From positions 62,001-126,000 of the forward strand of contig CAZCYV010000008.1 of the NCBI GenBank assembly GCA_964503145.1: a DNA stretch of 64,000 nucleotides. The letters run 5' to 3'. The translations under genes and the position numbers were made by a program. Positions 40,692 through 49,032 of this stretch are shown here, piece by piece; within the stretch, counting starts at the first letter, position 1; every line of letters begins with the position of its first letter. The stretch is from RBG-16-57-11 sp964503145. Lineage in GTDB: Bacteria > Chloroflexota > Anaerolineae > Anaerolineales > UBA4823. Below the pieces are notes generated by a model, which was not told the origin of the DNA, did no database searches, and worked only from the letters and a program-made list of their open reading frames with translations.

Positions 40692-42315
40692 CCAGCTTCT
40701 GGCAAGCCGGGCCGGCCTTGCCCTGTTCGGCGCAGCGCTGTTATTTGCTGCGATGGGATGCAAGTTGCTGGCAGGCCCTAGCGCTACCCAACAGGCCGCT
40801 GCCACGTTCACTGCTACACCGGTCGTCGCTGAACCGCCCATCCAGTCCACCCAGGAAATTCCTGCGTTGGTGACCGAAGCGCCAGGCCAACCCCTGGCGC
40901 TGCCTGCCCCAGGCGACCCGGCGCTGGCGTTGCTTCCCGCAGCCCGGCAGGACCTTGGAGCGCTCGGCAAACTTACGCGTTACATCCTCGCGTTGCAAAT
41001 CGATCCCTCACTGCGCAGCTTCGATGGCCGCGCTCGAATCGATTACGTCAACCGGGAGGAGATTGCCCTCAGCGAACTCTATTTCCGTCTGCTGCCCAAC
41101 GGGCAGAGAAGCTACGGCAACGGCTCGTTGAGCGTCACCCAGGCGCTGCTCGATGGAGAGCCTGCCTCAACCGAGCTTTCCTTGCAAGACTCGGTGCTGA
41201 AAATTGATCTCCCCGAAAGTCTGCCGCCTGGAGAGGCCACGGAAATCGAAATATTCTTTTCGGGCCTGGTACCCCTCGATTTCGGCAGCAACATCGAGCC
41301 GGCGGGGTTTGGTATTTATAATCTCAGCCAGGGCGTGCTGGCGCTTTCTGGCTGGTATCCCATCCTATCGGTTTACGACGAGCAGGGCTGGAATCTGGAT
41401 CCGGTCTCTACAATGGGCGATTCGGTCTACAGCGATACCGCGCTGTACACCGTGCAGGTGTGCGCCCCTGCCGACCTGGTGTTGGTGGCCACCGGCATCT
41501 TGATGGACCAGCAAACTCAAAGTGACGCAAGCTGCACCCAATGGGAAAGCGGCCCGACGCGGGACTTCTTCATCATCGCCAGTGCAAGCTTCCAGGAACG
41601 CAGCCAGGAAATCGATGGCGTGACCATCCACGCCTACGCTCTGCCAGGGCGTGAAAGTGCATCGCAACAGGCATTGGACATCGCTGCCGGCGCGCTGCAG
41701 GTGTACAACCAGAAACTGGGCGCCTATCCCTTCACCGAGCTGGACATGGTGGACGCGCCGATGCGCAACGCCCTGGGCGTCGAATTTCCCGGCGTGATCC
41801 TGATCGCCGACACAATGTACGAGACGCCAGATGAGGCAGACTTCGGGATCACCATCGCCCACGAGGTGGCACATCAATGGTGGTACAGCGTGGTGGGGAA
41901 TGATGTCTTCGATTCCCCCTGGCTGGATGAGGGGTTGACCACTTATTCCTCCAGCCTGTATTACGAATTTGGCCCCTCGCCTCTGATCGCTCAGGGCATG
42001 GTCGATTTCTGGCAGCAGCGCTACGAACGGATGAAATCGAGCGGCAAAGACGGCCAGATTACCGCCAGCATGGAGTATTTCGAGGGGCTGAATGACCCAA
42101 GTATGTATAGCAATGTAGCGTACATCAAGGCCGCATACTTCTTCCACGAACTGCGCCAGGAGATCGGTGATCAGGCCTTCTTCGATGCTTTGCGACGTTA
42201 CTATCAGGATAATAAATACGGCATTGCTACCCCTGACGATCTGCTAATGGCCTTCGAGGACGCTGCGGGGCGCTCGCTGGAAGCTTTTTACGCCGGATGG
42301 CTATACACGCCCTAA
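40672..42315 (+). CDS. M1-family metallopeptidase, lipoprotein
   Basis: A 547-residue gluzincin. H397-E-V-A-H401 and E420 (in WLDEGLTTY) form the zinc site HExxH-x18-E, and VEFPGVILI just before corresponds to the GxMEN-like substrate-binding strand, but with a different residue pattern. A hydrophobic N-terminus ends AAMGC and a Thr/Pro-rich linker follows, so it is probably anchored outside the cell as an aminopeptidase. It is translationally coupled to the sugar dehydrogenase gene. Confidence 0.87.
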   Translation: MYLQRSSQLLASRAGLALFGAALLFAAMGCKLLAGPSATQQAAATFTATPVVAEPPIQSTQEIPALVTEAPGQPLALPAPGDPALALLPAARQDLGALGKLTRYILALQIDPSLRSFDGRARIDYVNREEIALSELYFRLLPNGQRSYGNGSLSVTQALLDGEPASTELSLQDSVLKIDLPESLPPGEATEIEIFFSGLVPLDFGSNIEPAGFGIYNLSQGVLALSGWYPILSVYDEQGWNLDPVSTMGDSVYSDTALYTVQVCAPADLVLVATGILMDQQTQSDASCTQWESGPTRDFFIIASASFQERSQEIDGVTIHAYALPGRESASQQALDIAAGALQVYNQKLGAYPFTELDMVDAPMRNALGVEFPGVILIADTMYETPDEADFGITIAHEVAHQWWYSVVGNDVFDSPWLDEGLTTYSSSLYYEFGPSPLIAQGMVDFWQQRYERMKSSGKDGQITASMEYFEGLNDPSMYSNVAYIKAAYFFHELRQEIGDQAFFDALRRYYQDNKYGIATPDDLLMAFEDAAGRSLEAFYAGWLYTP

Positions 42316-42325
42316 CCATGAGCCA

Positions 42326-43369
42326 ATGGAAGAACAGATGCTGATGAAAAGATCAAAACGCGTTTGGATTGCGCTGACCTTACTGGCTTTTGTGCTGAGT
42401 CTGCTATCGGCCTGCACCGCTGCGACGCCACCCAACCCGGCGACGATGTCTCCAACTCAGGCAGAGCAAAGCCTACCGGCCGCTCAAACGCCTTTCCCTG
42501 AACCAACGATTGTCTCGGCCGCCACCGAGGCTCTGCCGTCGGCCACTCCCATGACCACCCCCACGCCGCAGCCCAGCCCCACCCCGGCAGCGCTGCGCTT
42601 TGCTGTGATCGGGGATTACGGCGAGGGCAACCAGGCTGAACAAGACGTCGCCGACCTGGTGAAGAGCTGGCGCCCGGAGTTCATTATCACCGTAGGCGAC
42701 AACAACTATCCTAGCGGCGCGGCTGAAACTATCGACGATCGCATCGGGCGCTTTTATCAAGAGTTCATCCACCCTTATAGAGGCGCATTTGGGCCTAGCG
42801 CCGAACAAAACCGCTTTTTCCCCACCCTGGGCAACCATGATTGGGACACCGCCGGGGCGCAAGCGTACTTCGACTATTTCACGCTACCCGGCAATGAGCG
42901 CTATTACGATTTCGTCTGGGGGCCGGTGCATTTCTTCGCCGTGAGCAGCGACTCGCGCGAGCCCGACGGCGTGTCCAGGATTTCACCTCAAGCACAGTGG
43001 TTGCAGGAGAGGCTTTCCACATCCAAATCGCCCTGGAAGATCGTTTATTTCCATCATCCACCCTATTCTTCTGGCTACCACGGCCCGGTGGATTGGATGA
43101 TCTGGCCTTTTGCAGAGTGGGGCGCCTCAGCAGTGCTTGCCGGGCACGATCATGTGTACGAGCGGCTGATAGTGGATGGCATTCCTTATTTCATCAATGG
43201 CCTGGGCGGCGGCCCGATCTACTCTTTCATTCGAACAGACCCCCGTTCGCAGGCGCGTTACAACGATGACTATGGGGCGATGCTCGTCACGGCGGACGAG
43301 ACCAGCATGATCTTTCAGTTCATCACTCGCAAGGGCGAAGTGATCGACACCTACACGCTATCGCGTTAG
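42326..43369 (+). CDS. Metallophosphoesterase (purple acid phosphatase-like), lipoprotein
   Basis: A 347-residue secreted phosphoesterase. The lipobox LLSAC follows a hydrophobic stretch, then a Pro/Thr-rich stalk. The calcineurin-like metal motifs appear in order: GDYGEGN, GDNNYPSG, GNHDW, YFHHPPYSSG and GHDHVYER. Start ATG at 42326 or, with a more typical signal peptide, 42344. Third of three consecutive lipoproteins, suggesting an extracellular nutrient-scavenging group; a role in phosphate release is inferred. Confidence 0.87.
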   Translation: MEEQMLMKRSKRVWIALTLLAFVLSLLSACTAATPPNPATMSPTQAEQSLPAAQTPFPEPTIVSAATEALPSATPMTTPTPQPSPTPAALRFAVIGDYGEGNQAEQDVADLVKSWRPEFIITVGDNNYPSGAAETIDDRIGRFYQEFIHPYRGAFGPSAEQNRFFPTLGNHDWDTAGAQAYFDYFTLPGNERYYDFVWGPVHFFAVSSDSREPDGVSRISPQAQWLQERLSTSKSPWKIVYFHHPPYSSGYHGPVDWMIWPFAEWGASAVLAGHDHVYERLIVDGIPYFINGLGGGPIYSFIRTDPRSQARYNDDYGAMLVTADETSMIFQFITRKGEVIDTYTLSR

Positions 43370-43417
43370 ACTTCCCAGTCTGGTGCTAATTGTGCCTGCG
43401 GGCGTCGAAATTGGGCC

Positions 43418-43447
43418 TTGACAGACCTCGCCTGGTCGTGATAGACT
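43418..43447 (+). promoter_or_regulatory. Promoter of the 43.5-kb leader ORF
   Basis: A consensus TTGACA (43418-43423) and TAGACT (43442-43447) spaced 18 nt. It drives a short transcript beginning near 43453 that carries the 31-codon ORF and terminator. Confidence 0.7.
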
Positions 43448-43496
43448 CCCCTTCGCTTAACGAAAGCTTAACTTTTAGAAAGGAAAGGCGCATTTC

Positions 43497-43592
43497 ATGG
43501 ATCGGAAAGTGATTACATATTGCATGTTCTGCTCTGCCGCCGCCAGCGGCGATGCAGCTTTGCCTTTTCGGAGTGCGCCTGTTGCTCGGTAG
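43497..43592 (+). CDS. Putative 31-residue leader peptide
   Basis: A 31-codon ORF from ATG to TAG behind a good ribosome binding site (GAAAGGAAAGG). The middle reads VITYCMFCSAAASGD. Promoter, SD, short ORF and hairpins in this order are the layout of a regulatory leader. The cluster Y-C-M-F-C is similar to I-R-Y-S-M-A-M-M-C-S in the metG leader. The downstream gene is the degenerate ABC ATPase. A stand-alone small protein is the alternative. Confidence 0.5.
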   Translation: MDRKVITYCMFCSAAASGDAALPFRSAPVAR

Positions 43593-43718
43593 GAAAACGT
43601 CCTAAACGATCGACAGCCACGGGTGCACTCCAACGACCGTGGCTGTTTTTATTCATGTGACCTGTTCACCCCAGCCTGCCGGTACACACCAGCCACGGAC
43701 CTGTTCTGTGGCTGGTGT
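43570..43718 (+). promoter_or_regulatory. Candidate attenuator with two hairpins
   Basis: Terminator: ACAGCCACGG (43613-43622) with CCGTGGCTGT (43637-43646) and T5. A competing 10-bp helix can form between GGAGTGCGCC in the leader ORF (43570-43579) and GGTGCACTCC (43622-43631) in the terminator loop. A second hairpin, ACACCAGCCAC (43686-43696) with GTGGCTGGTGT (43708-43718), shares the core CAGCCAC/GTGGCTG, so arms of the two hairpins can also cross-pair. The rest of the 43370-43753 gap shows nothing further. Confidence 0.55.
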
Positions 43719-43753
43719 TGATTTAGGGCCTGGCCCTGGATTGGAAGTCTGCG

Positions 43754-44602
43754 ATGACTACGGCAGTAACCTTACACGAGACAACCAAATACTTCAACCT
43801 ACCTGGATTTGCGTTCTCGAGCCGGGCAGCGCTGCGCACCCCAAAGCCGTACACTCCCGCTCCATCGCAGAGTCTGGCAGCGGTTGACCATGTCTCGTTG
43901 TCCATCTGCGAAGGCGAGATCTTCGGGCTGGTGGGGCCAAGTGGATCCGGTAAAACCACCCTCATCCGCTTGATCGCTACCCTGTTGCAACCAGACGAAG
44001 GCGCAATCCGAGTGTTTGGCTATGACACGGTCCGCCAACCTGCCCAGGTGCAACGGCTGATCAATCGGGTTTCGGTCGAGGCCAGCTTCTTCAAGCAGCT
44101 CTCCCCGCTGGAAAATTTACTGCACGGGTTGCAACCCTATGGACCGGGCGAATCGGACGCTCCCGGGCGTGTGGTGGAGATGCTGGCTCGCCTGGGCCTG
44201 GAACAGCGCGAGATCCATGCGCCTATGGAAGTCCTCTCCGGGGACAGATTGCAAACGGTGGGCGTTGCCCGCGCGCTGCTCTCTCGCCCGCGCCTGTTGT
44301 TGCTGGATGAACCTGCTCGCGGCCTGAACGCGCAGGCCAAACGCGAAGTATGGCAGATTGTGCATGGGCTGCGCGACCAGCATGGCATCACAGTTCTGTT
44401 GACCGCTCAAGATGGGCAGGAACTGGAAAGCGTCTGCGACAGAGTTGCGGAAATGGAAGGTGGCAGGATCTTTGCCTTGAACAATCAAGTGAACTGGCAT
44501 CAGTCAGTAAACAGTGATTGTCTATATCCGACCAAATCGCACCCGAGCTTCACCAGGCAGTTGAGCAAACCGCTGATCGTGGAAGAGAAAGTGACACCCT
44601 GA
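43754..44602 (+). CDS. Degenerate, orphan ABC transporter ATP-binding protein
   Basis: A 282-residue ABC-2-type ATPase (daunorubicin exporter-like). Walker A GPSGSGKTT and Walker B LLLLDEPARG are intact. The signature is LSGDRLQ rather than LSGGQ-like, and the H-loop position reads LLTAQDGQE where TH is expected. An unusual N-terminal insert (residues 15-40, FAFSSRAALRTPKPYTPAPS) precedes the core. No permease gene is adjacent. It may be a decaying gene or have a non-transport role. The start has only a weak ribosome binding site. Confidence 0.7.
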   Translation: MTTAVTLHETTKYFNLPGFAFSSRAALRTPKPYTPAPSQSLAAVDHVSLSICEGEIFGLVGPSGSGKTTLIRLIATLLQPDEGAIRVFGYDTVRQPAQVQRLINRVSVEASFFKQLSPLENLLHGLQPYGPGESDAPGRVVEMLARLGLEQREIHAPMEVLSGDRLQTVGVARALLSRPRLLLLDEPARGLNAQAKREVWQIVHGLRDQHGITVLLTAQDGQELESVCDRVAEMEGGRIFALNNQVNWHQSVNSDCLYPTKSHPSFTRQLSKPLIVEEKVTP

Positions 44603-44660
44603 GCGATGGGCCGGGTTCACCTGACCCATCATTCAACCCCAAGGAAAGAAGAAGCAATCG

Positions 44661-44846
44661 TTGATGCTGCGCTTTGCCTTCGAAGAGTTGAACCTACACC
44701 GCCTGGAGGCCATCATCCCGGAATATAACCCCATCGCCTTGCGTCTCTTTTCCAAAGCCGGCATGCGCCCCGACCCTGCGCGCCAGCGGAGCCTCTTCGA
44801 GAAGGAGTTGCGCCCAGAGCAGGCATTGGGCGCTCAGGCGGCTTAA
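44661..44846 (+). pseudogene. C-terminal fragment of a GNAT acetyltransferase
   Basis: 61 codons from a TTG encode FAFEELNLHRLEAIIPEYNP then RLFSKAGM, the typical C-terminal strand-helix of RimJ-like GNAT enzymes. The N-terminal half and the acetyl-CoA loop are absent upstream in any frame, so it is a remnant. The 58 bp before it and the 165 bp after it hold no other coding signal. Confidence 0.6.
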
Positions 44847-44938
44847 CTGATCTTACGGGGTCTGGCGTCGCTAGGCGATCCGTTTTTACATCGAATGGAG
44901 AACGGCCGACCAGTGCGCGCCCCATACATGTCGCTTCG

Positions 44939-44967
44939 TTGTGTAATGGCCTGCATGCGGGTAAAAT
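44939..44967 (+). promoter_or_regulatory. Promoter of the HAD-amidase operon
   Basis: TTGTGT (44939-44944) and TAAAAT (44962-44967) with 17-nt spacing; GAAGGAGAG precedes the ATG at 45012. Confidence 0.6.
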
Positions 44968-45011
44968 CGGTTTGATTTTATCTGGGTGATTTTTGCCGAA
45001 GGAGAGTAGAT

Positions 45012-45626
45012 ATGGGCATTCAAGCAGTGATCTGGGATCTGGGCGGTGTGCTGTTGCGCACCGAGGATTATGCGCCGCGTCAGGGGCTGGCCCAGCGTTA
45101 TGGCATGTCGCTGGACGAGATCGAAGGCTTCGTCTTCTCCGGCGACTCGGGCGATCGCGCCCAGCTCGGCGAAATCAGCGCCGATCAGCATTGGGAGAAC
45201 CTGCGTCACAAGCTCGGCTTGACCACAACGGAGATGCGTGAGTTCCAGGAGGCGTTTTGGGGCGGCGATCAACTGGATACTGAGTTGGTGGAATACATCC
45301 GCCAACTGCGTAAGCGCTACAAGACCGGATTGTTGAGCAACGCGTTCTCTGACCTCAGGCGGGTGGTGACAGATATCTGGCAGTTTGCCGATGCCTTCGA
45401 CGAGATGATCATCTCGGCGGAGGTAGGGCTGGTCAAGCCGGACCCGCGCATCTATCGTCTGGCGCTGGAACGGTTGGGGGTGGCGCCCGAAGCGGCAGTA
45501 TTCATCGACGATCTTCGGCGCAACGTTGTTGGGGCGCAAGCCGTGAACCTGCACGCCATCCACTTCGAGAACCCGCAGCAGGCGCGCCAGGAGCTGGAAT
45601 ACCTGCTCAATGGGAGCCGCCAATGA
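45012..45626 (+). CDS. HAD-superfamily hydrolase (subfamily IA)
   Basis: A 204-residue phosphatase-like protein. IWDLGGVLLRTEDY is motif I but with Gly-Gly-Val after the first Asp, LLSNAFSD gives motif II Ser/Asn, GLVKPDPRIYRLAL motif III Lys and AVFIDDLRRNVVGAQ motif IV. Note that the second motif I aspartate is replaced (D-L-G), as in the epoxide hydrolase/YihX-like group. Substrate unknown. It overlaps the amidase gene by ATGA, so the two work or at least are made together. Confidence 0.8.
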   Translation: MGIQAVIWDLGGVLLRTEDYAPRQGLAQRYGMSLDEIEGFVFSGDSGDRAQLGEISADQHWENLRHKLGLTTTEMREFQEAFWGGDQLDTELVEYIRQLRKRYKTGLLSNAFSDLRRVVTDIWQFADAFDEMIISAEVGLVKPDPRIYRLALERLGVAPEAAVFIDDLRRNVVGAQAVNLHAIHFENPQQARQELEYLLNGSRQ

Positions 45627-47032
45627 ACGCTGATGAGCTGACCAATCTGAGTCTGGCACAGGCGGCCGAGTTGATCCGCAAGCGCCAGATCTCCCCGGTC
45701 GAACTGACCCAGGCGCATCTTGAACGCATCCAGCGGCTGGATTCAAAAATCAACAGCTACATCACCGTCACCGCCGAGCAGGCGATGCAGCGCGCTCGCC
45801 AGGCAGAGGCCGAATTGCATCGCGGCGAGACGCAATCTGGAGAGCCCCTCGGCCTGCTGCACGGCCTGCCTCTGGCGCTTAAGGACCTCTATGAGACCCA
45901 AGGCGTGCGCACCACTGCGGGATCCAAGCATTTCAGCGATTACATCCCCGCAGAAGACAGCGCCGTTGTACTGAAGTTGAAGGCTGCCGGGGCAATCTTG
46001 CTCGGCAAAAACAACCTGCATGAAATCGCCCTGGGGCTGACCAACGTGAACCCGCACTTCGGAGCCTGCCGAAACCCCTGGGCGCTGGAGCGGGTTGTAG
46101 GCGGTTCATCCGGCGGCTCGGCGGCAGCCCTTGCAGCCCGCCTGTGCCTGGGCGCGCTGGGTAGCGACACCGGCGGATCGATCCGCGTGCCGGCCGCCCT
46201 GTGCGGCGTCGTCGGTTTGAAACCGACTCGCGGCCGGGTCAGCCTGCGCGGCGTGATCCCGCTGAGTTGGAACCTGGATCACGCCGGGCCTATGGCACGA
46301 GAGGTGCAGGACGCGGCGATGCTGCTACAGGTCATTGCAGGCTACGACCCGCTGGACGCGTACTCCACAGATATTGAGGTGGAGGATTACCTGGAAGAGA
46401 TCCAGATGGGCGTACGTGGCTGGCGGATCGCCCTGGCAGACGACGAATATTTCAGCCCAACCCAGCCCGAAATCTTGCAGGCAGTCAGGCGGGCAGCGCA
46501 GGCTTTCGAAACACTCGGAGCGCACGTGGAGGCGACACCCTTCCCAGACCTATATCAGGCTGCGCTGGCAAACGGGATGATGGTGGTCAGCGACGCGGCG
46601 GTTTTCCATGAGACACGCTTGCTGGAGAACCCGGGCGATTTTGGCGCTGATGTGCTTCAGCGCCTCAGGAATGGCGCTTCCCTGGCTGTGAAAGATTACA
46701 TCCTGGCGCGGCGCACCCAGAGCCTGCTGCGTCGACAATTTGCGCGCTTCTTCGAGCGTTATGATGTCTTATTGATGCCCACCACACCGGTGACCGCCCC
46801 GCCAATCGAAGGCCCAGACGCCCTGGAACTGGCGCGCTTGCTGACCCGTTATACCGCGCCGTTCAACTTGACCGGCCTGCCAGCGCTCTCGCTGCCGTGC
46901 GGTTTCACATCTGAAGGCCTGCCCATTGGCCTGCAGATCATTGCTCCGCCCTGGGGAGAGGCCCGGTTGCTGCGCGCAGCATATGCCTATGAACAAGCCA
47001 CAGACTGGCATAAGAGGAAACCCGCCTTGTGA
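45623..47032 (+). CDS. Amidase (amidase signature family)
   Basis: A 469-residue amidase signature enzyme. The catalytic triad is visible: Lys in LPLALKDLYETQGV, cis-Ser in GGSSGGSAAALAARL and nucleophile Ser in GSDTGGSIRVPAALCG. It resembles GatA, but no gatB or gatC is adjacent, so a general amide hydrolase is likelier. It is translationally coupled to the HAD gene and abuts the MFS remnant. Confidence 0.85.
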   Translation: MNADELTNLSLAQAAELIRKRQISPVELTQAHLERIQRLDSKINSYITVTAEQAMQRARQAEAELHRGETQSGEPLGLLHGLPLALKDLYETQGVRTTAGSKHFSDYIPAEDSAVVLKLKAAGAILLGKNNLHEIALGLTNVNPHFGACRNPWALERVVGGSSGGSAAALAARLCLGALGSDTGGSIRVPAALCGVVGLKPTRGRVSLRGVIPLSWNLDHAGPMAREVQDAAMLLQVIAGYDPLDAYSTDIEVEDYLEEIQMGVRGWRIALADDEYFSPTQPEILQAVRRAAQAFETLGAHVEATPFPDLYQAALANGMMVVSDAAVFHETRLLENPGDFGADVLQRLRNGASLAVKDYILARRTQSLLRRQFARFFERYDVLLMPTTPVTAPPIEGPDALELARLLTRYTAPFNLTGLPALSLPCGFTSEGLPIGLQIIAPPWGEARLLRAAYAYEQATDWHKRKPAL

Positions 47033-47069
47033 AAAAAGGGTGGCATGCCTATCCGCTCTATGCGCCAAT

Positions 47070-47698
47070 CAGATCGACCAGATCGCCTCGCTGGCCGGCA
47101 TCGGGCTGGGTGTTCTCTTGGGTAGCCTGAAGATCAGCCTGCCGATCCAGGGTGGACCAAGCACCTTCTCGACCAGTTCGCTTTCCCTCTGGGGGATCGC
47201 TTTCAACCAGTGGTCTGGATCGGTCTGATCCGGGCGGTTGGGATGCTGCTCTCCGTGGGCGCGGCCGAGCTGGCGCAGCGCAAGGTGCAGACTGAGCAAC
47301 ATGCTGCGGTGGCTCGCGCCTCCTGGGCGATATCTGGGGTGCTGGTGATCAGCTTGTTGAGCTTCGCCCTGGCAAAGACGCTGTTGGCAGCGGTGATCGC
47401 TATCTGGTTGATCTCTATGGCGCGCAACGTGGTCGGCCCGCTATATACCGCCTGGGTCAATCAGCGTCTGGACTCGCAGGTGCGCGCCACGGTGCTGTCG
47501 ATGAGCAGCCAGGTGGACGCCATCGGCCAGGTCGCCGGAGGGCCGGCTGTAGGCCTGATCGGCAATTGGCTCTCGGTGCAAGCCGCATTGATCACTTCTG
47601 GATTGATGCTTTCGCCAGTGCTGCTGCTTTACCCCCGCGCCTTGAGGCAGAATGTCGCCCAGCCGCTCCCGGTCGAGCCAGCCGCAACCGAGGATTGA
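47070..47698 (+). pseudogene. Remnant of an MFS transporter
   Basis: Two pieces in different frames. 47070-47150 encodes QIASLAGIGLGVLLGSLKIS with LPIQGG, a mid-protein membrane helix. After a shift, from about 47140, TKHLLDQFAFP is followed by VVWIGLIRAVGMLLSVGAAE and the C-terminal helices to the TGA at 47696. The first four helices are absent, as the amidase stop lies just upstream. An ORF from GTG 47210 exists, but as a truncated permease it should not function. Confidence 0.7.
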
Positions 47699-47706
47699 AA
47701 CCCTGC

Positions 47707-49032
47707 TCAGGGCGCCGAGGCCGTCAACTGAGCGTTTCTCTGGCCTGCCGCTTGTGAATTGCCCAGGTATAGCGAGGCGGCAACCGCGATACTCCAAAGC
47801 GCCCACACCAGCGGCGCCGGGCGCACCATGCCCCAGGTGACTGCATCGGTCATCCCATGCACGAGCAGGGCAATCTGGCTGGCAAGCAAGCCTGCTCCCA
47901 GAGCTTTCAAAAAAGGATCCTGGCGCTTGCCGCCGCCGTGATAAACCTTACCGGCGCTCAGCGTTGCGATCAGAAAAGTCCATGCCCAGGCCAGCAGGCC
48001 TGGAACGCCCAGATCGACCGCAATTTGCAGGAAAAGGTTATGCGCATGGAAAACATGACCTGGTTGGAACATCAAAAACGGGTAGAGCCGGTCGGCTAGT
48101 GGATGGAATATGCCCAGCCCGATGCCGGTAAAAGGAAAATCCAGGATCATGTCTATCGCCCGGCCCCAAATTTCCAGACGAGCGTTCAAGCTGCCCACCG
48201 TCTTGCTGGCGATCAGGACGTCCAACACGCGCGCTGTCCCAAACCAATAGATGGCCGCAGATGCCGCAATCAAGGACAGCACCACCAATACCCAGCCCCA
48301 ACGCCAGCGCAAGACCACCAGCGCCATCACGGCTAGAGCGACTGCCGTCCACGCGCCGCGCGATAGAGAGAGCAACAGCACGCCGCTCATACCAACGAGC
48401 GATAGGGCGCCAAGCGCCCATTCGAACCCCCGCAGCTCCCGCCAACAGAAAAGGATCCAGGCCAGCGGAACCTGCAGGAATAACGCCAGGATGCCTGCAA
48501 TCACGTTGGGGTGGACCGAGTCGGCGACCAGAACGGCAAAGCGCTGATAGATCTCCGCCGGGATCAAAGGCAATTTGCCCAGCGGCCAATCGACGCTGAG
48601 CGGGGCGAGGAGGCTCAACGCCAGTCCACTCAGACTGATCAGCCATACCAGCCGGCGCAGGCCCTGACGCGTCATGCTCGTATTTACGATGGCGTAGTAG
48701 AGCGCAACGCCGCTCAACAAGCGGTACACCTGCGGCGTGGTAACTTGCGGCAGCGGCGTCATCCACCAACTGAGGACGGCCATGAACAGGAGCAGCACAA
48801 TCGGCAAATCGCCAGGCGTGTGCAGACTCCAGCGACCAAAAGCCAACCGTCGCAGCGGCCAAAAAAGAGCCGCAGTGATCACTGCGGCCAACAAAAATTG
48901 AGGATCAGCGATGCTGACCACCACCATTCCCCCTACCACCCACAGCTCAACCGAAGCCAGCAGCCTGCAAATGCGGCGGAACAACGATGGACGATCGGTT
49001 TCTTCTTGCAGGTCCAACGCCGAGTCCGTCAA
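47707..49032 (-). CDS. O-antigen ligase/polymerase family membrane protein
   Basis: A 441-residue polytopic protein with about 12 membrane segments. LLSLSRGAWTAVALAVMALV holds the S-R-G motif, FTGIGLGIFHPLADRLYPF and FHAHNLFLQIAVDLGVPGLL the large loop with the conserved His-Asn. It should polymerise or ligate glycans outside the membrane and is the second of this family in the window. It begins directly after the stop of the Wzz/BY-kinase gene, so the two form an operon; together they are likely to complete the 4-35 kb cluster. Confidence 0.85.
   Translation of the reverse strand: MTDSALDLQEETDRPSLFRRICRLLASVELWVVGGMVVVSIADPQFLLAAVITAALFWPLRRLAFGRWSLHTPGDLPIVLLLFMAVLSWWMTPLPQVTTPQVYRLLSGVALYYAIVNTSMTRQGLRRLVWLISLSGLALSLLAPLSVDWPLGKLPLIPAEIYQRFAVLVADSVHPNVIAGILALFLQVPLAWILFCWRELRGFEWALGALSLVGMSGVLLLSLSRGAWTAVALAVMALVVLRWRWGWVLVVLSLIAASAAIYWFGTARVLDVLIASKTVGSLNARLEIWGRAIDMILDFPFTGIGLGIFHPLADRLYPFLMFQPGHVFHAHNLFLQIAVDLGVPGLLAWAWTFLIATLSAGKVYHGGGKRQDPFLKALGAGLLASQIALLVHGMTDAVTWGMVRPAPLVWALWSIAVAASLYLGNSQAAGQRNAQLTASAP

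Noticed and set aside
47210..47698. 162-codon ORF as an intact small transporter
   Set aside because: It matches only the C-terminal half of an MFS permease, and homologous helices continue upstream in another frame.
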